DNA of 13,216 nucleotides from an uncultured Allobaculum sp. (GTDB lineage Bacteria > Bacillota_I > Bacilli_A > Erysipelotrichales > Erysipelotrichaceae): positions 1 to 13,216 of the forward strand of contig CAJTLE010000085.1 of NCBI GenBank assembly GCA_910577085.1, given 5' to 3'. Below are positions 1 through 7,030 of the stretch, piece by piece. Position numbers and translations under genes: made by a program. Position 1 is the stretch's first letter. Every line of letters begins with the position of its first letter. The notes under the pieces are model-generated. The model saw only the letters and a program-made list of their open reading frames with translations. It had not been told where the DNA came from and did not search any database.

Positions 1-876
1 GCCGCAGTTCAGAAAATTCTGCCTGTAACAAAGATCGTGGTGGAAACAGCCTCCTTTGATACGCAGAAATTAAAGAATCCTGACATCAGCGGTATTGAAT
101 ACCAGCAGGGGGAACAGACTGGTTTCTGGAATGTTCGTGAATACGTCCTGTGCCGTGATAATCACGAATGCCAGCACTGTCATGGCAAAAAGAAAGATCC
201 GATCTTAAATGTGCATCACATTGAAAGCCGGAAGACTGGTGGAAACTCCCCTTCCAACCTGATTACGTTATGTGAAACCTGTCATAAGGAATACCATGCC
301 AAAATCAAGGCTGGGAAAATTAAAGGACCAAAGGATTTTAAACTGCCTGAACGGGCTGAATCTTATCGGGATGCCGCCTTCATGGGCATTATGCGCAGCA
401 CCCTGTTAGAACGGTTAAAAAAAGCCAATCCGAATATCGAGGTGGTCAATACCTATGGCTATCTGACCAAGAATAAACGAATCCGGCTTGGGCTGGCTAA
501 AGAACACTACAACGATGCCTATTGCATCGCAGGTAATCTGAATGCCAGACCGTTAGATAAATGCCTGTACCTCAAGAAGATTAGAAGACATAACAGACAG
601 ATTCATAAATTCAATTTCAGCAAAGGACATGTGCGCAAGAATAACCAGGCTCCACATCTGGTTGGCGGCTTCTGTCTTTTTGATAAAGTCCTGTACAAAG
701 GACAGAAATGTTTTATTACCGGACGCAGAGTGACTGGATATTTTGTTTTGAAAACCATTTTTGGAGAAACAATCCATAAATCTGCATCAATGAGGAAACT
801 GACTCTTCTGGAAAGAGCAGACGGATACATCAAAGAAACAGCAATTCGGCAATTCCTCCCCACCCAAACTGCATAG
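1..876 (+). CDS. iscB: IscB RNA-guided nuclease, 5' end outside window
   Basis: The frame is open to the left edge (it reads AAVQKILPVTKIVVETASFD), so this is the C-terminal 291 residues of a longer protein, and the GTG at 37 is not the true start. In visible-residue numbering the RuvC-II segment has Glu15, and the HNH domain has two zinc-type Cys pairs (CQHC 57-60, CETC 91-94) around the His pair 72-73 and an Asn at 82. RuvC-III is KEHYNDA (167-173, His169 and Asp172). A basic RRHNRQ stretch then leads into the C-terminal target-interaction region. Split RuvC flanking HNH is the IscB arrangement, the ancestor-type relative of Cas9 encoded by IS200/IS605-like elements and guided by an omega RNA encoded upstream of the gene. 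All catalytic residues in view are intact. The C-terminus and stop codon lie inside a terminal hairpin. The RRXRR/PLMP and RuvC-I parts are not in the window. Confidence 0.93.
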   Translation, partial: AAVQKILPVTKIVVETASFDTQKLKNPDISGIEYQQGEQTGFWNVREYVLCRDNHECQHCHGKKKDPILNVHHIESRKTGGNSPSNLITLCETCHKEYHAKIKAGKIKGPKDFKLPERAESYRDAAFMGIMRSTLLERLKKANPNIEVVNTYGYLTKNKRIRLGLAKEHYNDAYCIAGNLNARPLDKCLYLKKIRRHNRQIHKFNFSKGHVRKNNQAPHLVGGFCLFDKVLYKGQKCFITGRRVTGYFVLKTIFGETIHKSASMRKLTLLERADGYIKETAIRQFLPTQTA

Positions 877-890
877 CAATTTGGATGGGG
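855..890 (+). repeat. Right-end imperfect hairpin of the IscB element
   Basis: CCCCACCCAAA (858-868) pairs with TTTGGATGGGG (880-890) with a single C.A mismatch at the sixth pair and an 11-base loop. It contains the last iscB codons and the TAG stop (874-876). The 15-mer CCTCCCCACCCAAAC (855-869) and the 3' arm recur at 13071-13085 and 13135-13145 with the same mismatch. Imperfect terminal hairpins of this kind are the recognition sites of TnpA (Y1) transposases in the IS200/IS605 family. Confidence 0.75.
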
Positions 891-909
891 TATCCTTGCC
901 TAACATATG

Positions 910-960
910 AAAATGCCGCTGTACACTTTCCCAAACTCGGAAAATCACAGCGGCATTTTT
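910..960 (+). terminator. Intrinsic terminator, probably bidirectional
   Basis: AAAATGCCGCTGT (910-922) pairs perfectly with ACAGCGGCATTTT (947-959), and TTTCC (927-931) with GGAAA (939-943) continues the stem inside. A T-run (956-960) follows on the plus strand, and a shorter one exists on the minus strand. It starts right at the inferred element boundary, so it may be a pre-existing host terminator next to which the element inserted. Confidence 0.75.
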
Positions 961-989
961 CTTCGGTCCACCAAAACTTCACGATCCTG

Positions 990-1013
990 CCACAGCTCTT
1001 TCCACAGCTCTTT
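990..1013 (+). repeat. 12-bp tandem direct repeat, two copies
   Basis: CCACAGCTCTTT occurs twice with no spacer (990-1001, 1002-1013), between the terminator at 910-960 and the copA terminator. It could be a small slippage duplication. No function is apparent. Confidence 0.8.
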
Positions 1014-1030
1014 GATTCATTTGGCCGCAA

Positions 1031-1072
1031 AAAAACCGATGGGCCTGAATTGAATTCATCCCATCGGTTTTT
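1031..1072 (-). terminator. Terminator of copA, bidirectional
   Basis: AAAAACCGATGGG (1031-1043) pairs perfectly over 13 bp with CCCATCGGTTTTT (1060-1072), loop 16 bases. It begins 18 bp past the copA stop and gives a long U-run on the minus-strand transcript, with a T-run on the plus strand as well. Confidence 0.9.
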
Positions 1073-1090
1073 ACAGAGTCTGAATTGAGA

Positions 1091-1291
1091 TTAGTCAATG
1101 GCAGTAACTGCATAACCAGCGTCGGTTACCGCATGTGCTAATGCTTTGGCATCCAGATCTTTTCCTTCGACCGTTGCAGTGCCTTTAGCCAGATCAACTT
1201 TGACGGAGTCAACACCGGCAACAGCCGCAAGGGCTTTTTCAACGCGGGCCTGGCAGTGTGCGCAGGACATTCCAGCAATTTCCAGAGTCAT
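1091..1291 (-). CDS. Candidate internally initiated CopZ-like copper chaperone, nested in copA
   Basis: In the same frame as copA, the ATG at 1291-1289 begins MTLEIAGMSCAHCQ and encodes exactly one full HMA domain of 66 residues to the shared stop. That is the normal size and content of free CopZ (CxxC in loop 1, one beta-alpha-beta-beta-alpha-beta domain). It is preceded by AAAGGAGG, ten bases upstream, better than the RBS of copA itself. Seen: the start, SD and domain boundary coincide. Inferred: a separate CopZ product is made and passes Cu(+) to the transporter's N-terminal domain. E. coli copA also yields a free chaperone from the transporter gene, there by programmed frameshifting. The alternative is a simple gene fusion with a relict SD. 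Confidence 0.5.
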   Translation of the reverse strand: MTLEIAGMSCAHCQARVEKALAAVAGVDSVKVDLAKGTATVEGKDLDAKALAHAVTDAGYAVTAID

Positions 1292-4200
1292 GGTTTGGTC
1301 TCCTCCTTTCTGTTCTTCGTGGTTCATTTCAAATAAAGCTTTCTCAATTGAAGCAAGCTCGACAGTGGACTGTCCGCAGACTTCAAGGGTGTGTTTTTCA
1401 AGGTCAACCCAGATCCAGGAAATGGATGGGTTCTTAATGCTTTCAACCAGCTCGCGCCATCTTTCAATATCGGTCTTGCAAAGATCCGCATTGAGATCGA
1501 GCGTCTGGCACTGACCGCCGACCTCAACTTCATAGCCGGCATCATCAATGGCTTTGACAAAGGCCTCTTTGGCAATCGGCTTCAGGCTTTCCACATAGGC
1601 CGTGCCCGGATGCAGGACCACTTTGACACAGGTCACACCATCCAGACCTTTGAGCGCCTGCAGGACATGGTTGACGCAATGCATGCAGCTCATGCCATTG
1701 ACATTAAACATCGTAATGGCCTTTGCAGGTTCAAGAGCTTCCGCAAAGTAAGAAGCACTTTCAACTGGTGTTTCCTGAGCGGCTTGTCCGCTTGCTCCAT
1801 TGTCAGCTGGAGCATTCAGATCCGCCGGGTTTGGAACCGGATTGGATTTAGAGTAGAGAATCAATGGCTTTTTCTTAAGACCTGCCGGAATTGGCTCTCC
1901 CTGAGAATCTTTCATGGGTTTAACAGCCTGACCATGGGTCGGTGCAGCAGCCGGGTTGAGATGTGGAGCATCCGTACGACGGCTGGTCTGCGATTCAGAC
2001 TGATCCTGTTGATCAGATGCCTGATCGGCGGCTGGGGCAACCTCTTTCTGATCCGGATCTTTCAGACTTTTAAAGGTAACTTCAGCAGCCTGAGAAGTAC
2101 TGTCAGTGACTTCAGCTTTGGCCGGCTTGAAGAAACGCAGGCGTAAGGCGTTGAGGCAGACTGTAATCGACGAGAACGACATGGCTGCAGATCCAAACAT
2201 TGGGTTGAGCAGCCAGCCAAAGAACGGATAATACAGGCCGGCAGCCAGAGGAATACCCAGGATGTTGTAGAAGAAGGCCCAGAACAGGTTTTCTTTAATA
2301 TTGCGGATGGTTGCTTTGGAAAGCGAAATCGCAGTAACGACGTCCATCAGGTTGTTTTTCATCAGGACAATATCAGCGGCATCAATGGCGATATCGGTAC
2401 CCGCACCAATGGCAATGCCGACATCGGAACGCATCAGGGCTGGCGCATCGTTGATGCCATCGCCGACCATGACTGTCTTGCGGCCTTCCTCCTGCAGTTG
2501 GCGGATCACAGATTCCTTATCCGCTGGCAGAACGTCCGCAATGACATCAGATAAATCAAGTTTCGAGGCAATGGCCTGAGCAGTCTGGGCATTGTCTCCG
2601 GTTAACATAATGACTTCAATGCCTTCTTTGCGCAGCATGCTGATGGCCTGACGGGAGGTTTCACGGACTTCATCCGCAACACTGATCAGACCAGTCAGTT
2701 TGCCATTGATCGCAAAGTAAAGCGGTGTACCGCCGGCTTTGGCGGCTTTCTGGGCACGCTGGGTTACGTAGGCGCTGATGCCGATTCCCTGTTCTTTCAT
2801 GAAGGCAGGGTTGCCGGCCGTAATAGTCAGGCCATCGACATCGGCTTTGAGACCACGGCCGCCAAAGGCTTCAAAATTCGAAGCTGGCAGCAGCTGAAGA
2901 TCTAAAGCTTTTGCCTCTTCCAGAATCGCCTTGGCTAATGGATGCTCAGATCCGGATTCAGCCGAAGCGGCTAACTGCAGGAATTCTTTTTCGCTTAACG
3001 CAGAGTTAAAGAGTGTAATCGAAGCAACGGCTGGTTTGCCTTTGGTGATGGTGCCTGTCTTGTCCAGGACAACCGTATTGATCTTAGCCAGCTCTTCCAG
3101 AGCGGAAGCGGATTTGACCAGGATACCATTCTGAGCGGCTTTACCCGTGGCAACCATAATGGCCAGCGGTGTAGCCAGACCCAGGGCACATGGGCAGGAA
3201 ATAACCAGAACCGAAATCGCGCAGTTGAGCGCAAAACCAAAGCTCTGACCGGCAATCAGCCAGCCGATAAAGGTCAGGGCGGCCAGAACCAGAACAGTTG
3301 GAACGAATACAGCTGATACACGGTCTGCCAGTCTGGCAATTGGTGCTTTGGAGTTACCGGCTTCATCGACCAGCGAAATGATCTGCGACAGAGTGGTATC
3401 ATTTCCGACTTTGGTGGCGCGGAAAATAAAGGAGCCATTCAGGTTGGTCGTGGCGGACATGACTTCATCGCCCGCTTTTTTATCGACTGGAATCGACTCA
3501 CCGGTTAAAGCCGCCTGATCGACTGTACCAGTACCGGAAACAACGACACCATCCACAGGAATCGTAGCACCCGGAACAATTTTAATTAAAGTGCCGACCT
3601 GGACAGCATCCACTGGCGTTTCAACAAATTCACCATTGGCCTGCTGCACAAGGGCTGTTTTTGGTGCGAGCTTGACCAGTTTGGCCAGCGCATCGCCGGT
3701 TTTGGTTTTGGAGCGGGCTTCCAGATATTTTCCCAGGGAAACCAGCGTAACGATCATGGCTGCGCCTTCAAAATAGAGGGCATCCATGGCCGAGTGAATC
3801 ATCTGATGGTCCATGATGCCATAGCCATAGGCCATTTTCAGCAGTCCATAGAAACCATAGACAAAGGAGACGGAAGAACCTAAGGCAACCAGTGTATCCA
3901 TGTTCGGGTTGCCATGGAACAACGTCTTAAAGCCGTGCGTGAAGAAATCCCGCTGGATGAACAGAATAATCGTGGCTAAAAACAGCTGGATAATGCCATC
4001 GACCATCATCCAGTCCATGGACATCAAGAACGTGAAGATGCCCATCATTGGCAGCATCGAGAAGCACATCAGAATCGCCAGCAGAATCAGGGAGCTGATC
4101 AGAACTTTCTTTTTATGTTCCATCTCTTCCTGCATCCGCTTTGAACGCACTTCGTAATCATTGGCGGCTTCACTCTGATTTGTAGCCTGCTCAATGTTGG

Positions 4201-4453
4201 TGACCGGTGTTTTGAGCGCTGCATCATAACCGGCATGTTCAACCGCCTCAATGATCTCGGCTGCGTTGACTTTGGCTGGATCGTATTCCACTTTCATGGA
4301 CTCAGAAAGCAGCGAGACATCGGCTTCACTGACTCCTGGAAGTTTCGAAACCGCCCGTTCGACGGCAGCCTGGCAGGCTGCACAAGTCATCCCCATGACA
4401 TTAAAGGTCTGGGTTTCCGTATCCACATAGGTTTCGACTGTCTGTTTTTCCAT
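1091..4453 (-). CDS. copA: Copper-exporting P1B-type ATPase with C-terminal fused chaperone domains
   Basis: ATP-driven Cu(+) efflux across the cytoplasmic membrane. The 1120-residue protein has an N-terminal heavy-metal-associated (HMA) domain (about 17-80, CAAC 24-27), TGES in the actuator (317-320), the membrane CPC metal site (420-422), DKTGT with the phosphorylated Asp464, SEHPLA (502-507) and GDGINDAP (664-671). Y729-N730 in TM7 and M758-S759 followed by S761-S762 in TM8 match Cu(+) transporters. Usual CopA length is about 750-830, so some 340 residues are extra at the C-terminus: a polar Ala/Pro/Gln-rich linker (780-905), a second HMA domain (913-978, CMHC), a stretch of about 70 residues that may be a degenerate HMA fold lacking CxxC, and a complete third HMA domain (1055-1120, CAHC). 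The start has a purine-rich RBS (GGAAGG, 5-base spacing). It is monocistronic between terminators; no copper regulator is adjacent in the window. Confidence 0.95.
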   Translation of the reverse strand: MEKQTVETYVDTETQTFNVMGMTCAACQAAVERAVSKLPGVSEADVSLLSESMKVEYDPAKVNAAEIIEAVEHAGYDAALKTPVTNIEQATNQSEAANDYEVRSKRMQEEMEHKKKVLISSLILLAILMCFSMLPMMGIFTFLMSMDWMMVDGIIQLFLATIILFIQRDFFTHGFKTLFHGNPNMDTLVALGSSVSFVYGFYGLLKMAYGYGIMDHQMIHSAMDALYFEGAAMIVTLVSLGKYLEARSKTKTGDALAKLVKLAPKTALVQQANGEFVETPVDAVQVGTLIKIVPGATIPVDGVVVSGTGTVDQAALTGESIPVDKKAGDEVMSATTNLNGSFIFRATKVGNDTTLSQIISLVDEAGNSKAPIARLADRVSAVFVPTVLVLAALTFIGWLIAGQSFGFALNCAISVLVISCPCALGLATPLAIMVATGKAAQNGILVKSASALEELAKINTVVLDKTGTITKGKPAVASITLFNSALSEKEFLQLAASAESGSEHPLAKAILEEAKALDLQLLPASNFEAFGGRGLKADVDGLTITAGNPAFMKEQGIGISAYVTQRAQKAAKAGGTPLYFAINGKLTGLISVADEVRETSRQAISMLRKEGIEVIMLTGDNAQTAQAIASKLDLSDVIADVLPADKESVIRQLQEEGRKTVMVGDGINDAPALMRSDVGIAIGAGTDIAIDAADIVLMKNNLMDVVTAISLSKATIRNIKENLFWAFFYNILGIPLAAGLYYPFFGWLLNPMFGSAAMSFSSITVCLNALRLRFFKPAKAEVTDSTSQAAEVTFKSLKDPDQKEVAPAADQASDQQDQSESQTSRRTDAPHLNPAAAPTHGQAVKPMKDSQGEPIPAGLKKKPLILYSKSNPVPNPADLNAPADNGASGQAAQETPVESASYFAEALEPAKAITMFNVNGMSCMHCVNHVLQALKGLDGVTCVKVVLHPGTAYVESLKPIAKEAFVKAIDDAGYEVEVGGQCQTLDLNADLCKTDIERWRELVESIKNPSISWIWVDLEKHTLEVCGQSTVELASIEKALFEMNHEEQKGGDQTMTLEIAGMSCAHCQARVEKALAAVAGVDSVKVDLAKGTATVEGKDLDAKALAHAVTDAGYAVTAID
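1302..1309 (-). promoter_or_regulatory. Internal Shine-Dalgarno inside copA
   Basis: The minus strand reads AAAGGAGG, a full match to the anti-SD core, ten bases before the in-frame ATG at 1291. It encodes Lys-Gly-Gly in a short linker (about 1042-1054) between domains, where sequence is free to drift. Confidence 0.6.
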
Positions 4454-4477
4454 ATCAACCTTCCTTTCCTATTGCAG

Positions 4478-4519
4478 TCTTCGTGTGAAGATGTGTTTTG
4501 GATCTTCTCGTGAAGATGT
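4478..4519 (-). promoter_or_regulatory. Tandem small stem-loops in the copA leader, candidate operator
   Basis: Two inverted repeats with 4-base loops lie 25 bp apart: TCTTC/GAAGA (4478-4482 with 4487-4491) and ATCTTC/GAAGAT (4502-4507 with 4512-4517). Both share the direct repeat GTGAAGATGT (4485-4494, 4510-4519). They lie 25-66 bp upstream of the copA start. They do not match the CopY box (TACAnnTGTA) or a typical GC-rich CsoR site. Duplicated dyads suggest a dimeric regulator or an RNA element. Confidence 0.45.
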
Positions 4520-4604
4520 TTTTAAAAATTTCAAAGACCTGATCTCTCGCGGCAAGCCCCATTCAACGGGTTCAAAACCATAAGTTGGCTTAGGCTTACT
4601 TTCC

Positions 4605-4624
4605 ATTATAGTCAACTCTGTCAA
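4605..4624 (-). promoter_or_regulatory. Candidate copA promoter
   Basis: The minus strand has a perfect TATAAT (4610-4605). No good -35 sits at 17 bp; instead TTGAC occurs twice just upstream (TTGACA at 4624-4619, TTGAC at 4615-4611), only 8 bases and 0 bases from the -10. The poor -35 fits an activator-dependent promoter, and the repeated TTGAC could be an activator site. The predicted leader is about 145 bases. Confidence 0.4.
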
Positions 4625-4837
4625 TTTCCGCCTTAAACTGCTAACTCTCCTCTCTTACGGCACCATCCAATACCGGAAAAACCCGGCAGTCGCCAGAGAG
4701 GTGAATGAAGCAGGAAAATGAAACAAGAGAACGAAAGAAGAAGATCTTTGCGATTCGATCATCCGGGATTGACATCATCTCTTCAAATCTGACGCCCAGC
4801 TCTTGCCAGACAATCTCAGATCATTTGTAAAGAAAAA

Positions 4838-4878
4838 AGCGAGCCCCTCCTTTGAATTACCAAAAGAGAGAGCTCGCT
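4838..4878 (-). terminator. Terminator of the pot operon
   Basis: On the minus strand AGCGAGC (4878-4872) pairs with GCTCGCT (4844-4838), followed by TTTTTT. It lies about 245 bp beyond the last pot gene, which leaves a long 3' untranslated region. Confidence 0.8.
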
Positions 4879-4902
4879 GTTTTCATTTTCGTTTTATCTA
4901 TC

Positions 4903-4935
4903 GGTTTCCTGGAACCATTAAGAATTCCGGAAACC
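4903..4935. repeat. Imperfect 33-bp palindrome
   Basis: GGTTTCC-T-GGAA (4903-4914) pairs with TTCC-GGAAACC (4925-4935), with one bulged T and a 10-base loop. No U-run follows on either strand, so it is not an obvious terminator. It could protect the 3' end of the pot transcript or be a solo repeat element. Confidence 0.6.
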
Positions 4936-5122
4936 CTATACTGCTAAATCCTTCGATGAATAAAGCCTTTCTTACAGAACAATGTACCTTACAGCACGGT
5001 TGAGCCCCTGCAGAGACTGGAAAACGTTTTCTTTTCACAAAGAGCAATTCTCTGTTTTTCAAAGGTTTGTTTCCCTTTTCTGTCTTTCGGCTGGCTGCAA
5101 TTCTGCTTTTTGTCGGGCTGAT

Positions 5123-7030
5123 CTAGTTAGCGTTGGAGATGACTACTTTGATCCGGCTCCAGAGATCCGCAATGATCTTACGGGCCTTGGCATTGTATTC
5201 AAAGACTTCATCGTTGGCATAACCGGTACGTGGGATATAAGAATCAATTCCCGCAAATTCGGTATTTGCCAGTTCTTCTTCCGCTTCCTTATTGGTTGCG
5301 GTATAGCCAACATAGGAAGAGTTGAGCATCTGTGCTTCATAGCCGGCCGCGTAGTTGATAAACGCATAGGCCAGTTCTGGATTTGGCGCGCTCTTTGGAA
5401 TACACATCGCATCCGTCCAGAGGTTGGTTCCTTCATTTGGTAAGAAGTAGCCCATCTGATCGTTTTCCTGAATGACATAGGTCGCATCACCCGAATAGAT
5501 CAGACCTAACGCCTTACGGGCGTTGGCCATATGGTCGATGATTTCATCGGTGACAATTTCCGGATCCATCGTCGTACCTACCTGGGCCAGCCAGTTGTAA
5601 GCATCCTGCAGTTCCTGTTCATTATCCGTGTTCATGGAATAGCCAAGATTTTTCAGGGCGGTCATGAACTGATCACGCTCAGAATCGTACATGTAAATAT
5701 CGCCTTTGTATTTTGGATCCTGGAAAATCGCCCAGCCTTCCCGTTCGAGATCTTCGAGGGGAACTTTTTCCTTGTCATAAACAATACCGACGGTGCCCCA
5801 GAAATACGGAACGGAATACTGGTTGCCCGGATCATAAGCCAGATTGAGTACCTGGTCATCAATCTGAACCAGAGCTTCATCGACTTTGGCCGGATCGAGC
5901 TTGGTCAGCAGGTCTTCCTGAATTAGGCGCTGAATCATGTAGTCCGAAGGAATCAGTACATCAAAGGCTTCGCCATTGGCGACCTTGATGTACATCTGCT
6001 CATTGGAATCAAAGTTATCCACAATGACTTCCGCACCCGTCTGCTCTTCAAAGCCGGCAAGCATTTCATCAGAAATATATTCACCTGGCAGATACAGATG
6101 CAAAGTCTGCCCGGCAAACGCCTGCGTGCCGCCGCTTGGTTTGAAGAACACCAAAAGCAGAGCCATCGCCGCAATGATCGAGCCGATGGTGATATTGCGG
6201 GCCGAATGGTTGGTGGCTTTTGGCACGTAGTTCGGATCCGCTTCGCGCTTTTTGGCCATTTTCTGACGGATAACCGGGACAACATTGACCAGAATCAGAA
6301 TCAGAGTAATCAGTAAAACAAGCAGCGTGGAGATCGCATTGATCGATGGATTGACACGCTTGGCCATGGTGTACACCATGATCGACAGGTTCTTGACGCC
6401 TTTACCCGTCGCAAAATACGAAATGATAAAGTCATCAAAACTCATCGTAAAGGCAATCAGCGCACCGGAAACAACGCCAGGCATGATTTCCGGGACGATG
6501 ACTTTGGTCAGCGTCTGAAAAGGAGTTGCTCCAAGGTCCATGGCCGCATCGGCCAGGTTCGGATCGAGCTGACGGATTTTCGGGGTGACCGAAAGCATGA
6601 CATACGGGATACAGAACGCAATATGAGCCAGAAGCAAGGTCATGAAGCCGCGTTCAATATGGAACGTGATAAACAAAAGCATCAGGCCGATGGCAGTCAC
6701 GATATCCGGGTTCATCATCGGCAGGTCATTGATCTGGGTGACGTAAGCCTTGACCAGCTTGCGGGAATAATTGAGCCCGATGGCAGTCAGCGTCCCGATG
6801 ATGGTTGAAATCAAAGTTGCAAGCACCGCAATGACAATCGTGACGTAAAGCGAATCCATCATGTCATGCGAAGCGAACATCTGCGCATACCAGCGCATGG
6901 AAAAGCCGGTAAAGCTAGTCAGTGATTTTGAACTGTTAAACGAGAAAATCACCATAAAAACAATTGGCAGGTAGAAGAAGATGATCGTTAAAATCGTCAC
7001 GATCATACCGATTGGACGTTTTTTCTTCAT
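5123..7030 (-). CDS. potCD: Spermidine/putrescine ABC transporter, permease and binding protein fused
   Basis: One 635-residue protein combines PotC and PotD. Residues 1-255 are a six-helix permease with the EAA-loop (about 161-190, DAAMDLGATPFQ) that docks on the ATPase. A charged linker and an extra membrane segment (about 280-297) follow. Residues about 305-635 are a periplasmic-binding-protein-type domain, facing outward and tethered by that helix. PotD-like motifs include PSDYMIQ (361-367), VPYFWGTVGIVYD (407-419) and LWTDAMCIP (537-545). W538 and D540 align with the polyamine-contacting Trp and Asp of E. coli PotD. Such fusions are known in Bacillota and replace the free lipoprotein. 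The start ATG overlaps potB by 4 bases (ATGA) and has AAGGAG eight bases upstream. It is the last gene of the operon. Preference between putrescine and spermidine cannot be read here. Confidence 0.95.
   Translation of the reverse strand: MKKKRPIGMIVTILTIIFFYLPIVFMVIFSFNSSKSLTSFTGFSMRWYAQMFASHDMMDSLYVTIVIAVLATLISTIIGTLTAIGLNYSRKLVKAYVTQINDLPMMNPDIVTAIGLMLLFITFHIERGFMTLLLAHIAFCIPYVMLSVTPKIRQLDPNLADAAMDLGATPFQTLTKVIVPEIMPGVVSGALIAFTMSFDDFIISYFATGKGVKNLSIMVYTMAKRVNPSINAISTLLVLLITLILILVNVVPVIRQKMAKKREADPNYVPKATNHSARNITIGSIIAAMALLLVFFKPSGGTQAFAGQTLHLYLPGEYISDEMLAGFEEQTGAEVIVDNFDSNEQMYIKVANGEAFDVLIPSDYMIQRLIQEDLLTKLDPAKVDEALVQIDDQVLNLAYDPGNQYSVPYFWGTVGIVYDKEKVPLEDLEREGWAIFQDPKYKGDIYMYDSERDQFMTALKNLGYSMNTDNEQELQDAYNWLAQVGTTMDPEIVTDEIIDHMANARKALGLIYSGDATYVIQENDQMGYFLPNEGTNLWTDAMCIPKSAPNPELAYAFINYAAGYEAQMLNSSYVGYTATNKEAEEELANTEFAGIDSYIPRTGYANDEVFEYNAKARKIIADLWSRIKVVISNAN

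Larger units (their letters stand above)
1..906 (+). mobile_element. 3' part of an IscB-carrying IS200/IS605-like element
   Basis: Iscb is followed at once by an imperfect hairpin (858-890) and then by ATGA at 907-910. Published HEARO elements (the RNA plus HNH-ORF elements now called IscB) are reported to sit immediately upstream of ATGA or GTGA, so 906/907 is the inferred right boundary. No transposase gene is visible; IscB elements are usually mobilised in trans by TnpA. The left end lies outside the window. The boundary is an inference and could be off by several bases. Confidence 0.6.
4454..5122. other. Intergenic region between copA and the pot operon
   Basis: About 670 bp without a convincing gene. 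From the right it holds the 3' untranslated region of the pot operon, an imperfect palindrome (4903-4935), the pot terminator (4838-4878), a stretch of about 210 bp with no clear motif, a TATAAT box for copA (4605-4610) and two tandem stem-loops in the copA leader (4478-4519). Short open frames here lack RBSs and recognisable domains. Confidence 0.7.

Noticed and set aside
37..876. iscB starting at GTG 37
   Set aside because: The reading frame is open to position 1 and the preceding residues are needed for RuvC-II; the protein is cut by the window edge.
1391..2146. 251-codon open frame on the plus strand inside copA
   Set aside because: Antisense to a well-supported gene, no RBS, no recognisable domain.
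4803..5003. 66-codon open frame on the plus strand
   Set aside because: Crosses the pot terminator and has no RBS or domain.
5019..5032. CcpA cre-like site around GAAAACGTTTTC
   Set aside because: The match is decent but it lies in a 3' untranslated region far from any promoter, so it is probably chance.
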